Positions 15,324-24,628 of a stretch of 64,000 bases of DNA are shown here, piece by piece. Origin of the DNA: Tepidicaulis marinus (GTDB lineage: Bacteria; Pseudomonadota; Alphaproteobacteria; Parvibaculales; Parvibaculaceae); the NCBI RefSeq assembly GCF_000739695.1, contig NZ_BBIO01000007.1:103543-167542 (forward strand), written 5' to 3'. The notes beneath the pieces are model-generated. The model saw nothing but the letters and a program-made list of their open reading frames with translations. It was not told the DNA's origin and searched no databases. The position numbers and the translations under genes were made by a program. Positions within the stretch are counted from its first letter, which is position 1; the number at the start of each line of letters is the position of its first letter.

Positions 15324-17972
15324 TTACCCCAGCGTCTTTGTCGCGATTTCGTAAACGTCACGGGACAGTTCCGCCTGCGAGACGATGCGCTCCAGCGTCT
15401 CGCGCATATGCGCCTGCCGGACGGGCTCGAATTGCCGCCAGGACTTGAAGGCGCCAAGTAGCCGCGCGGCCACTTGCGGGTTGATCTTGTCGAGCGCCAG
15501 CACCTGCTCGGCCACGAAGCGGTAGCCTTCGCCGCCGCTCTCATGAAAGCGCAGCTGGTTTGCGGTGGCGAAGGAGCCGATCAGCGCGCGCACCTTGTTC
15601 GGATTGCGCAGCGAGAAGGCCGGATGCGCCATCAGCTCGCGCACGCGCGAAAGCGTGCCCGGCAAGGGCGAGGTGGCCTGCAAGGCAAACCACTTGTCCA
15701 TTACCAGATGGTCGTCCTTCCAGCGGTCATGGAAGGCACGGAGCGCTTCTTCGCGCTCGGGGCAGTCCGTATGCGCAAGGACGCCGAGCGCGGCCATGCT
15801 GTCGGTCATATTGTCCGCCGTATCGAACTGGTTTTTGGCCAGCGCGATGGCATCTGCCCGGCCCGTCGCTGCCATATAGCCAAGACAGGTATTGCGAAGA
15901 GAGCGTTTGCCGGCCGCTTCCGCGTCTGGCGAATAAGTGCCGGGCGTCTCGTTCTCATTATAGGCGCGTTCGAATTCGGCATAGAGCTGTTCGGCAAGCG
16001 AAGCGCGGAAAGCTTCGCGGGCGCTATGGATCGCTTCCACATCCACGTCCTGACCGATGGCCTGCGCCAATGTCTGTTCGGCGGGCAGAACGATCATTTG
16101 CGCGACGAATTCCGGCTCGAGCCCCGGATCGTTCAATATCTTCCGGACAATCCCGGCAAAGCCGGTGCCCGCACGCGGTATTTTGCCGTTGCTGAGCGCT
16201 GCAATGTTCCCGGTCAAGATCATTGACGCGTATTTCTGCGCCGCTTCCCAGCGGTTGAAGGGGTCGCTGTCATGGGCCATGAGGAAGGCCCATTCGCGCT
16301 CTCCCAAATTGCTTGAAAGTTTTACCGGCGCCGTAAACCCGCGCAGCAGCGAGGGCACGGGTTTGGCGGTCACGTTTTTGAAGCGGAATGTCTGTTCCCG
16401 TTTCGTCAAGCTGATGACATGGGCTCCGCTTGCCGCTGCCGTGCCACCTATGGGCGAAAGCGGCAGGTCCGCGCCATCCTCGCCTAAAAGCCCGATCTCA
16501 ATGGGAATATGCAGCGGCTCTTTGTGCGGCTGGCCGGGCGTCGGGGGGCAGACTTGCGAAAGCTGCAGCACGTATTCCTGCTGCGCGCCGTCCCATTTGC
16601 CCGATGCCATGACTTCCGGCGTGCCGGCCTGGTGGTACCAGCGTTTGAACTGGGAAAGATCGACACCGCTGCCATCCGACAGCGCTTCGAGAAAATCTTC
16701 CACCGTCGCCGCGCGTCCGTCATGGCGGGTGAAATAAAGGTCCATGCCTTTGCGGAATTTTTCCGCCCCGAGCAGCGTATAGATCATCCGCACGAGCTCG
16801 GCGCCTTTTTCATAGACGGTCGCGGTATAGAAATTGTTGATCTCGATGTAAGCATCGGGCCGCACGGGATGGGCAAGCGGCCCGCCATCTTCCGGGAACT
16901 GATGCGTGCGCAGCATGCGCACGTCGGCAATGCGTTTGACGGCGCGTGAGCGCATATCCGCGGTAAATTCCTGATCGCGAAAAACCGTCAACCCTTCTTT
17001 CAGGCACAGCTGAAACCAGTCGCGGCAGGTAATGCGGTTGCCGGTCCAGTTGTGGAAATATTCATGGGCGACGATCGCCTCGATATTGGCGAAATCTAAA
17101 TCCGTCGCCGTGTCGGGCCGGGCGAGAATATATTTGTCGTTAAAGATATTCAGGCCCTTGTTTTCCATCGCGCCCATATTGAAAGCACTGACGGCGACGA
17201 TCATGAAAATATCGAGATCGTATTCACGCCCGAAGACTTTCTCGTCCCAGGCCATGGCGCGCTTCAACGCATCCATCGCATAGGCGCAGCGGTCTTCGTT
17301 GCCGGGCTCCACATAGATGCGCAGATCGACTTCGCGCCCCGAGGCGGTGGTGAAAGCATCGCGCACGCAGCCAAGATCGCCCGCCACCAGCGCAAAAAGA
17401 TAGGAAGGTTTGGGGTAGGGATCGTGCCATTCGGCAAAATGCCGCCCGTCTTCCAGCACCCCGCTCTCCACGCAATTGCCATTGGCCAGCAGCACGGGAG
17501 CCAGCGCCTTTTCGGCGGTGATGCGCGTGCGGTAAACCGCCATGACGTCCGGCCGGTCGAGCATATAGGTGATGCGCCGAAACCCTTCCGCCTCGCACTG
17601 GGTACAGAAGATGCCGCCGGCAAGATAAAGCCCCGTCAATGCGGTATTGGCCGCCGGGTTGCAGCGCGAGACCGTGGTCAGCGTGAAGGCGCCTGCCGGC
17701 ACCTCCATAATGGTCAGCCCGCTCTCATCTTCCTGATAGCGGTTGGGGCCCAGCTTTTCCCCGTTCAGGTGAACTTCCAGCAGCTCCAGCCCTTCCCCGT
17801 CGAGCCGCAGACTGTCCTTGCCCGGCCGGCTTGCATTGGGGCGCACGGCAAGCGTCGAGCGTACCTGCGCCGTCTCAGGCGCAAGGTCTACGTCGAGATG
17901 CACCTCATCGATCCAGAAATCGGGTTCGCTATAATCTTTCAGCGCGATGGGGCGGGGGTCTTCGGTTCTCAT
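15324..17972 (-). CDS. pepN: Aminopeptidase N (M1 zinc metallopeptidase)
   Basis: An 882-residue M1-family aminopeptidase that removes N-terminal residues from peptides in the cytoplasm. The exopeptidase motif MGAMENKG and the zinc site HEYFHNWTGNR (HExxH, followed later by the third ligand Glu) are intact. The N-terminal beta domain (DYSEPDFWIDEVHLDVDL) and the C-terminal helical domain give the normal length for proteobacterial PepN. The start is placed at MRTEDPRP; the frame stays open 34 codons further upstream, but that part is Arg/Pro-rich and not family-like. It stands alone, and the 192-base gap to the RND permease gene holds no other gene. Confidence 0.95.
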   Translation of the reverse strand: MRTEDPRPIALKDYSEPDFWIDEVHLDVDLAPETAQVRSTLAVRPNASRPGKDSLRLDGEGLELLEVHLNGEKLGPNRYQEDESGLTIMEVPAGAFTLTTVSRCNPAANTALTGLYLAGGIFCTQCEAEGFRRITYMLDRPDVMAVYRTRITAEKALAPVLLANGNCVESGVLEDGRHFAEWHDPYPKPSYLFALVAGDLGCVRDAFTTASGREVDLRIYVEPGNEDRCAYAMDALKRAMAWDEKVFGREYDLDIFMIVAVSAFNMGAMENKGLNIFNDKYILARPDTATDLDFANIEAIVAHEYFHNWTGNRITCRDWFQLCLKEGLTVFRDQEFTADMRSRAVKRIADVRMLRTHQFPEDGGPLAHPVRPDAYIEINNFYTATVYEKGAELVRMIYTLLGAEKFRKGMDLYFTRHDGRAATVEDFLEALSDGSGVDLSQFKRWYHQAGTPEVMASGKWDGAQQEYVLQLSQVCPPTPGQPHKEPLHIPIEIGLLGEDGADLPLSPIGGTAAASGAHVISLTKREQTFRFKNVTAKPVPSLLRGFTAPVKLSSNLGEREWAFLMAHDSDPFNRWEAAQKYASMILTGNIAALSNGKIPRAGTGFAGIVRKILNDPGLEPEFVAQMIVLPAEQTLAQAIGQDVDVEAIHSAREAFRASLAEQLYAEFERAYNENETPGTYSPDAEAAGKRSLRNTCLGYMAATGRADAIALAKNQFDTADNMTDSMAALGVLAHTDCPEREEALRAFHDRWKDDHLVMDKWFALQATSPLPGTLSRVRELMAHPAFSLRNPNKVRALIGSFATANQLRFHESGGEGYRFVAEQVLALDKINPQVAARLLGAFKSWRQFEPVRQAHMRETLERIVSQAELSRDVYEIATKTLG

Positions 17973-18164
17973 GCGGTACTCGGTGCTTCTGGCGCTGCCG
18001 GGGGCGGGCCGGGATGGGGGCCAAACGGCCAAGGCCGATGCTTCTAGCACCGGCCTCTGGCGAAATTTAGGCAATGTCCGGAATATGTCTAGCCTTGCGG
18101 GTGAAACTTCACCAGGAAGTGTCGGGCGGACTTGTTGCGGCTGCGAGGCTGCAATCCATAAGGG

Positions 18165-21100
18165 TTAGTCCGCCGGTCCCTGGGAGCCGCGCCAAATGCC
18201 CGCTTTTCCGCCAAGTGCCGCGGCTTTCCGGCCCAATGATTTGAAGAAGCCGGGCGTGTCGGCCATCAGCGTGTACGCGACGGGTACAACCACCAATGTT
18301 AGGAAGGTGGAAGAAATAAGCCCGCCAATAACGAGAATACCCATGGCGTTCCGGAACTCCGCCCCCTGGCTGGTGGAAAGGGCGACGGGAATCATCCCGC
18401 AAATCGTGGAGAAAGCGGTCATGAGCACGGGGCGCAGGCGCACGGGCCCTGCATGCAGCATTGCCTCGCGGGCCGGGCGGCCTTCCTCGCGCAAGGTGTT
18501 GGCATAATCGACGAGCAAAATGCCGTTCTTCATCACAAGGCCCATCAGCGCCAGCATACCGATCTGCGCGAACATCGTCAGCGTCTCGCCGGAAATCGCC
18601 AGCGCAAAGAATGCGCCGACGAAAGAGAGCGGGGCGGTGAGCATGATGATCGCCGGCTGGGCGAAGCTGTTGAACTGGCTCGCCAGGATCATATAGAGCG
18701 CGGTGAGCGCCAGAAGGAACGCAAAGCTGATCGCCTGCTGGTTCTCCTTCATGCGTTTGGCTTTGCCTTCGGCCGACCAGACATAACCTGGCCCAAGTTC
18801 GGCCTCACGCAAAATCTGTTCAAGGCGTGCGGTTGCCTCGCCCAGCGCCACGCCTTCCGGCGTGTTGGCCAGAAGCGCAATGCGGCGGGAGCGGTTCTGC
18901 CGGTCGATCTGCGCTGGGCCGCTATCGATGCGGAACTTCGCCATATTGGCGATATCGACAAGTTTCCCGTCCGAGCCGCGCACTTGAATAAGCTCCAGCC
19001 GGTCGAGATCGTTGCGCTGATCTTCTTCGAGCCGCACCCGCACATCATAACGTGAGCCATATTCTTCATAGGTCACGACATCCGTGCCGCCGACGAGCGA
19101 GCGCACCGTCTCGGCCAGGTTGCGCACCGAAACGCCAAGATCCGCCGCCCGGCGCCGGTCGACGGAAACCTGCACTTCCGGTTTGCCTGTCTCGAAGGAG
19201 GTTTTGATATCGGTAAAGAGGCCCGTCTCCTCCATCCGCGCGGTGATCACATCTGTCTTTGCTTCAAGCACGGCAAGGTCCGGTCCGCGCAAAGAATAAG
19301 TGAGCTCGAAGGAAGAAAAACCGCCGCCGGAAATCCAGGGCACATCCGAAACGCTCACATGCTTCGCCTCGGGCGCTGCCTGCAGCATGGCCGCGCGGGC
19401 CGCACCCATAACGGCGATCGCGCCCTCGTCGCGGTCGGCTTTCGGGGTGAGGCCGATATAGAATTCGGCTTCGTTGACGCGCTGCTGCGTGCCCGAGCCG
19501 ATCGTATAGAAGACGGTCGTGACATGCTCGGTGCCCGACAGAGCCTGGGCAACGCGGCTCGCCACTTGCCGGGTTTGCTCGATCCCGGCGCCGAAGGGAA
19601 GCTCCACTTTCGCAAGGAACTCGCTTCTGTCGGCTTTCGTATCGAAAGCGGTGGGAATGGTGCTTGCCGCCATCTGCCCCAGAATGACAGCGCCGAAGGC
19701 CAGCAGCATGACCAGCCAGCGAAAACGCAGCGCCAGATGCAGGAGGTTTTCATAGGCCCGCTCCAGCGAGCGGTAGGCATCTTCGAAAATCCGTGCAAGC
19801 CAACTCATCTCATCGCGGTCCACCGTCCCTTTATTGAGGAAGCGGGCGCAGAGCGTCGGTGTGAGCGTCAGCGAGACAAGGAGCGAAACCATGACCGAGA
19901 AGGTGATCGCCAGCCCGTATTGAAAGAAGAACCGGCCCACCACACCGCTCATGAAGGCGATGGGCACGAAGACCGCGCAGATCGACAAAGTGCCTGCCAG
20001 CACCGCCGCGCCCACTTCCCGCACGCCCAGCGAGGCGGCTTCCATAGGCCCGTAGCCTTCATCGAGCTTGCGGTAAATTGCCTCCAGCACGACGATCGCA
20101 TCATCCACCAGAAGACCGACAGCGACCGAAAGCGCCATCAATGTCATGAGGTTGATCGTGAAATCCATGACGTAGAAGGCGAAGAAAGTGGAGATCAGCG
20201 CCGTCGGCATGGCAATGGCGACGATAATCGTGGCGCGCAGATTGAGCAGAAAGGCGAGCGTCACCAGCACCACGAGAATAATACCGAGAATGATGTCGTC
20301 GAAAACGTCATTGGCGGCGCTTTCGATGAAGAGCGAGGTATCGCGCGCCGCGATGATGCGCATGCCGGGCGGGGCAAGCTCTTCCAGATGGGTCAGCTCG
20401 GCGCGGATCGCGCGGGCAACTTCCACGGCATTGCGGCCCGACTGGCGGCGGATTTCGAGCGAGACACCGGGCTTGCCGTCGAGCTCGGCATAGGAGCGGA
20501 AATCTTCCATCCCGTCCTCCACCCGCGCCACATCGCGGATGCGGGTGGGCGCGCCGTCCTGGCGGAAGGCAATGACGATATCGCCGAACTCCTTCACGCT
20601 GCCGACTTCGCCCTTGGTCTTGACCGAAAATTCGGTTTGCAGGCCCGCTGTCTCCAGCCGCCCGCCGGGAATTTCCGCATGTTCGCGCCGCAGCGCGGTG
20701 ATGAGGTCATCCGCCGTCACGCCGAAAGCGCGCAGCTTCACCGCATCGAGCCAGATGCGCACTTCCCGGTCGCGCCCGCCGACAAGTTTGATGGAGCCGA
20801 CGCCGGGCACGCGCTGCAGCTGCTCCTTCACCGTCTTATCGGCAAACTGGGTAAGCTGACGGATCGGCATATCGCCCGCGATCATCACGGACATGATGGG
20901 CTGCGCGTCGGGGTCGATTTTCTGGACGATGGACTGGCGGGTATCGACCGGCATGTCGGGGCGGGCGAGCGCCACTTTGTCGCGCACATCTTGCGCTTTC
21001 ACGTCGACATCTTCATCGAGCCCGAATTCGATCACCACCTGGCTTTGGCCTTCGGAGCTCGTGGAAGAAAGATTCTCGATGCCCGAAATCGTGTTGACCT

Positions 21101-21308
21101 GTTCCTCGACCGGGTCGCTCACTTCCGATTCGATCGTGTCGGGGCTTGCGCCCTCAAGCTCCGTATTGATCGAGACAACGGGAAACTCGACACGCGGAAA
21201 AAGATCGACACCGAGCCGCCCGAGGGAAATCCAGCCCAAGGTGACAAGCGCGGCAATGATCATGACCGCGAAAACCGGGCGGCGGATGGAAAGATCGGAA
21301 ATCCACAT
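18165..21308 (-). CDS. RND efflux transporter permease (HAE1/AcrB-like)
   Basis: A 1047-residue inner-membrane pump of the resistance-nodulation-division family, at the normal length. It shows the repeated plan of 12 membrane helices with two large periplasmic loops. The proton-relay pair DD sits in helix 4 (VGLLVDDAIVVLEAI). The N-terminus WISDLSIRRPVFAVMIIAALV is typical of HAE1 pumps rather than metal-exporting CzcA. It is the second gene of an operon, 17 bases after the adaptor. No TolC-type outer-membrane gene is in the window. The divergent MarR gene suggests substrate-inducible control. Confidence 0.93.
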   Translation of the reverse strand: MWISDLSIRRPVFAVMIIAALVTLGWISLGRLGVDLFPRVEFPVVSINTELEGASPDTIESEVSDPVEEQVNTISGIENLSSTSSEGQSQVVIEFGLDEDVDVKAQDVRDKVALARPDMPVDTRQSIVQKIDPDAQPIMSVMIAGDMPIRQLTQFADKTVKEQLQRVPGVGSIKLVGGRDREVRIWLDAVKLRAFGVTADDLITALRREHAEIPGGRLETAGLQTEFSVKTKGEVGSVKEFGDIVIAFRQDGAPTRIRDVARVEDGMEDFRSYAELDGKPGVSLEIRRQSGRNAVEVARAIRAELTHLEELAPPGMRIIAARDTSLFIESAANDVFDDIILGIILVVLVTLAFLLNLRATIIVAIAMPTALISTFFAFYVMDFTINLMTLMALSVAVGLLVDDAIVVLEAIYRKLDEGYGPMEAASLGVREVGAAVLAGTLSICAVFVPIAFMSGVVGRFFFQYGLAITFSVMVSLLVSLTLTPTLCARFLNKGTVDRDEMSWLARIFEDAYRSLERAYENLLHLALRFRWLVMLLAFGAVILGQMAASTIPTAFDTKADRSEFLAKVELPFGAGIEQTRQVASRVAQALSGTEHVTTVFYTIGSGTQQRVNEAEFYIGLTPKADRDEGAIAVMGAARAAMLQAAPEAKHVSVSDVPWISGGGFSSFELTYSLRGPDLAVLEAKTDVITARMEETGLFTDIKTSFETGKPEVQVSVDRRRAADLGVSVRNLAETVRSLVGGTDVVTYEEYGSRYDVRVRLEEDQRNDLDRLELIQVRGSDGKLVDIANMAKFRIDSGPAQIDRQNRSRRIALLANTPEGVALGEATARLEQILREAELGPGYVWSAEGKAKRMKENQQAISFAFLLALTALYMILASQFNSFAQPAIIMLTAPLSFVGAFFALAISGETLTMFAQIGMLALMGLVMKNGILLVDYANTLREEGRPAREAMLHAGPVRLRPVLMTAFSTICGMIPVALSTSQGAEFRNAMGILVIGGLISSTFLTLVVVPVAYTLMADTPGFFKSLGRKAAALGGKAGIWRGSQGPAD

Positions 21309-21325
21309 GGCTTGTTCCTATCCGC

Positions 21326-22531
21326 TTAGCGCGTGCCGGTTTGGGTAGGGGTGAGCATGGCCGCCGTTTCCGGTGCCGTCTCGCCCGAATTGCTTTCTTC
21401 GATGCGGATGGCGAGCCCGTCGATCAGCGTGCCGAGCATGGGGCCGGTCAGCACCTTGTCGCCGGCTTCCAGCCCGCGCAGAATTTCGACGCTGGCCGCA
21501 TCGAGCTGCACCGCCTCGACAGGCTGGCGCCGCGCGCGCCCTTGATCGGGCACGAAGACATAGCGCGCGCCTTCAATGCCCAGCAGCGCGGAGCGGTCCA
21601 TCACCAGTGCCTTGCGCGGGGGAGGATAAAATTCAGCCCGGGTGAAAAGCCCCGTCTTGATCTTGTAATCCTCGTTCTTCAGGCCGACGCGTACTTCGAT
21701 GGAACGGGTGGTGTGGTCCACCTTGTCGTTGAGGATGTGAATCTCACTGTCGTAAACCTCGTCCACCCCGTCGATATAGACTTTGGCGGGCGTGCCGAGC
21801 GCGAGTTTTGAAAGATGGACGGCGGGCACATTGACGATGGCGCCGACAATATCGATTTTCTGAATTTGCACGACACCCGATGGGCCGCCCATGCCGCCCC
21901 CGCGCGTCGCCATGAATTTGCCTTCGTAAATATCCTGCTGTGTGATCACCCCGTCGAAGGGCGCGCGCACGGTCGCGTCTTTCAGGCGCTGGCGGGCTTG
22001 CTCCAATTGCGCATTGGCGACGCCATATTGCGCGCTGGCCACATCATAAGCGGCCTGTACCTTGTCGAGCTGGCCGATCGACACAACGCCCTTGCTGCGC
22101 AGCTCCTTGATGCGTTTGAACTCGCGTTCGGCATTGCGCATTTCAGCGCGCGCCAGCTTGACGCGGCTTTCCAGCTCTTTCACCTGCAATTCGAAATCGA
22201 TGGCGCGGGTCTTGAAGAGCGCATCGCCTTCCTTCACCCGGTCGCCGACCCGGACATAAACCTCGTCGATAATGCCATCGACCTGCGGGCCCATATCCGT
22301 GGTTTTTTGCGCGGCGATCGTGCCCGTCCCGGTGATGGGCTGGACGAGTTCGCGTTCCTCGATTTGCGTTGTGAAAACTGGCACGGCGGCCCGTTCCGCT
22401 TTCGGCGCTTCTTCGGCCTCTCCGCAGGCGGCGGTAAACGCCAGCGCCAGAAGAGCGGCGGCGCGCGGCGCGATGCCCGAATACCGATTGCCCGCGTAAG
22501 AACAGGAGAAAAAGGGACGGCGTGCCTGCAT
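21326..22531 (-). CDS. RND efflux periplasmic adaptor lipoprotein (MFP)
   Basis: A 401-residue membrane-fusion protein that links the RND permease to an outer-membrane channel. A lipobox around TAAC (ALAFTAAC followed by GEAEE) marks it as a lipoprotein. After it come the first lipoyl half (QVDGIIDEVYVRVGDRVKEGD), an alpha-helical hairpin (coiled coil about residues 120-190), the second lipoyl half (VRAPFDGVITQQ) and the beta-barrel domain. The start at Met of MQARR is preferred because GGTGAGGATC precedes it; an ATG eight codons upstream has no ribosome binding site. It is first in its operon and divergent from MarR. Confidence 0.9.
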   Translation of the reverse strand: MQARRPFFSCSYAGNRYSGIAPRAAALLALAFTAACGEAEEAPKAERAAVPVFTTQIEERELVQPITGTGTIAAQKTTDMGPQVDGIIDEVYVRVGDRVKEGDALFKTRAIDFELQVKELESRVKLARAEMRNAEREFKRIKELRSKGVVSIGQLDKVQAAYDVASAQYGVANAQLEQARQRLKDATVRAPFDGVITQQDIYEGKFMATRGGGMGGPSGVVQIQKIDIVGAIVNVPAVHLSKLALGTPAKVYIDGVDEVYDSEIHILNDKVDHTTRSIEVRVGLKNEDYKIKTGLFTRAEFYPPPRKALVMDRSALLGIEGARYVFVPDQGRARRQPVEAVQLDAASVEILRGLEAGDKVLTGPMLGTLIDGLAIRIEESNSGETAPETAAMLTPTQTGTR

Positions 22532-22668
22532 GATCCTCACCCGCTTTCGCCTCATGAAAAGTGTGAGGCGTTATTTTGTTTCCTGAATTATAGTATACAT
22601 GGTTACAATCTCACAAGCGTTCTGACGCAAGGGAAGTAAAGAGGTCCGGGGCAGGCCGGCCGCAAGCG
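22532..22668. promoter_or_regulatory. Divergent promoter/operator region, RND operon versus marR
   Basis: This A/T-richer intergenic stretch holds promoters for both directions. An inverted repeat TGTGAG (22562-22567) and CTCACA (22610-22615) flanks an A/T-rich core containing TATAGTATACAT, a plausible -10 area and MarR-type site. The arms are far apart (42 bases), so the core rather than the arms may be the true operator. Confidence 0.5.
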
Positions 22669-23187
22669 ATGGATCAGGGGATGAGTGTTCCGCAGGCAGA
22701 AGGCATGAAAGCCGCGCAAATGCAGCCGGGCGACGAGTTTGAGTTCGAGCGCACCTTCGGCTGGCTGATGCATGATGCCAACAGGCTGCTCCTGCGCGTC
22801 TGGGAGCGGCGGCTCAGGGGAGCCGGCATCGCGCTTTCACTCACCCAGGTGCGTGTCCTTGCCAGCCTCATCCGCAAGGACGGGCGCACCCAGACGGAGC
22901 TTGCGCTGGCGGTGGGCCTCGAGCGCGCGCCGCTCGGGCGCATTATCGACAAGATGGAAGGGGCAGGCTGGCTCACGCGGCAGGCCGATCCTGAGGACCG
23001 GCGCGTCTGGCGGGTTTATCTCACAAAAAGGATCGATGAGATCAGGCCGGTTCTGGCGGCCTGCGCGCGCGATATGTTTCAGCAGGCTTTCAAGGGTGTG
23101 TCGCCGCAGGAAGCCGACCAGCTCTTGACGGTTTTGTCCAAACTGAAGGCGAATCTGTCCACGGAAGAGGACGAAAACAGCCTCTGA
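22669..23187 (+). CDS. MarR-family transcriptional regulator
   Basis: A 172-residue MarR-type winged helix regulator. The DNA-binding part reads LSLTQVRVLASLIRKDGRTQ, TELALAVGLERAPLGRIIDKME and the wing DPEDRRVWRVYLT, in the family order. It is divergent from the RND pump operon and is the obvious candidate repressor, released by a pump substrate. The first ATG is followed by two other in-frame ATGs within 12 codons, so the true start may be slightly later. Confidence 0.9.
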   Translation: MDQGMSVPQAEGMKAAQMQPGDEFEFERTFGWLMHDANRLLLRVWERRLRGAGIALSLTQVRVLASLIRKDGRTQTELALAVGLERAPLGRIIDKMEGAGWLTRQADPEDRRVWRVYLTKRIDEIRPVLAACARDMFQQAFKGVSPQEADQLLTVLSKLKANLSTEEDENSL

Positions 23188-23452
23188 GCCCCTATGGGCC
23201 GGAAAAATCGCAAAATTCTTGCAAGGCTCTCTCAGCCGGACGCTGCGTCAAAAGCCCGAAGCCATGCGGAATCGCCCATTCGGCCCTTTTCGGGCCTTTT
23301 CCCGCCGCTAAATTGAGGGAAAAATGGCGTCACTTGATCCTGCGGCCTCAAGGGATGGCCACGGATACCGATGCACCAGGCAACAATGAACCGGATAACG
23401 GTTGGTATGCATCCGCGCGGGTCCCGCGTGTCGATGCCGAACGGGAGGCACT

Positions 23453-24577
23453 ATGAATTTCGATTTCTCCGATGACCAGAAAATGCTCAAGGAGCAGGTC
23501 AGCAAATTTCTTTCCGACAAATGTGGCTACGACGTCGTGCGCCGCGTTCTGGAGTCGGACGAGCTTTATGCCGAAGATGTCTGGAAAGGCCTGGTGGAAA
23601 TGGGCCTGACGGGCACCGCCATTCCGGAAGAATATGGCGGGCTCGGCCTTGGCGCGCTGGAACTGTGTGTGGTGGCCGAAGAACTGGGCCGTGTGGCTGC
23701 GCCCGTTCCTTTCTCTTCTTCCGTCTTCCTGGCGACCGAGGCCATTAAGCTGGCCGGCAGCGAAGCGCAGAAACAGAAATACCTGCCCAAGCTCGCCGCC
23801 GGGGAGATCATCGGCACGCTCGCCATGGCCGAAGGCACGAACGCGCCGAGCCCGCGCACCGTCAAAGCCAGCCTGAAAGGCGGCAAGCTCACCGGTACGA
23901 AAATGCCGGTGCCGGACGGGGAGATCGCGGATATCGCCGTCGTGCTCGTCAATACGGGCGGCTCGGGCGACAAGGCGCTCTCGCTCGCCATTGTGGAGCT
24001 GAACGGTTCGGGCATCTCCAAAGAGCAGCTGAAAACCATCGACCCGACGCGCGGCCACGCCGCCCTGAAATTTGATGGCGCCGCCGCCGAGCTCATGGGC
24101 GCGGAAGGCGAGGGCTGGGACCTTGTGCGCCGCGTTCTCGATGGCGCTGCCGTCTGGACCGCCTTCGAACAGGTGGGCGGCGCGGAAACCGCCATGTGGA
24201 TGGCCCGCGATTACGCGCTCGAGCGCTATGCGTTCGGCCGCCAGATCGGCTCTTACCAGGCGATCAAGCACAAGCTGGCCGATATGTATGTGAAGATCGA
24301 GCTCGCCCGTTCCAACAGCTATTACGGGGCGATGATGCTCAACGACAATGGCGCCGAGCTCATCGAAGCTGCCGCCGCTGCCCGCATCTCCGCGACGCAG
24401 GCCTATATTTATGCCGCTCAAGAAAACATCCAGACCCATGGCGGCATTGGTTACACCTGGGAAGCCAATACCCAGTTCTTCTATCGCCGGGCCAAGCTTT
24501 TGGCTCTCTCCCTCGGGTCGCAGCTTTACTGGCGCGAACGGTTGGTCACCCAGCTCGAAGCGCGCAACGCCGCTTAA
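23453..24577 (+). CDS. Acyl-CoA dehydrogenase, short subunit of tandem pair A
   Basis: A 374-residue acyl-CoA dehydrogenase-fold flavoprotein: N-terminal helical domain (MNFDFSDDQKMLKEQV), middle beta domain and C-terminal four-helix domain (QIGSYQAIKHKLADMYV). The usual C-terminal catalytic YEG motif is not seen; the aligned region reads HGGIGYTWEANTQFF. GGGAGG precedes the ATG. It is followed 51 bases later by a second, longer acyl-CoA dehydrogenase gene. Adjacent unequal pairs of this kind encode alpha2beta2 enzymes in steroid side-chain degradation, and a heteromer is the likely arrangement here (inference). A terminator follows the second gene. The 265-base gap from marR holds no gene. 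Confidence 0.88.
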   Translation: MNFDFSDDQKMLKEQVSKFLSDKCGYDVVRRVLESDELYAEDVWKGLVEMGLTGTAIPEEYGGLGLGALELCVVAEELGRVAAPVPFSSSVFLATEAIKLAGSEAQKQKYLPKLAAGEIIGTLAMAEGTNAPSPRTVKASLKGGKLTGTKMPVPDGEIADIAVVLVNTGGSGDKALSLAIVELNGSGISKEQLKTIDPTRGHAALKFDGAAAELMGAEGEGWDLVRRVLDGAAVWTAFEQVGGAETAMWMARDYALERYAFGRQIGSYQAIKHKLADMYVKIELARSNSYYGAMMLNDNGAELIEAAAAARISATQAYIYAAQENIQTHGGIGYTWEANTQFFYRRAKLLALSLGSQLYWRERLVTQLEARNAA

Positions 24578-24628
24578 CGAGCAGCCGTAAAGCCAAACCA
24601 AGAGACCCAAACAAAGAGGATTTGACCC

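Noticed and set aside
19359..21329. A 656-codon open frame on the plus strand opposite the RND permease gene
   Set aside because: It lies inside the permease gene, shows no motif or ribosome site, and has the low-complexity composition of an antisense frame.
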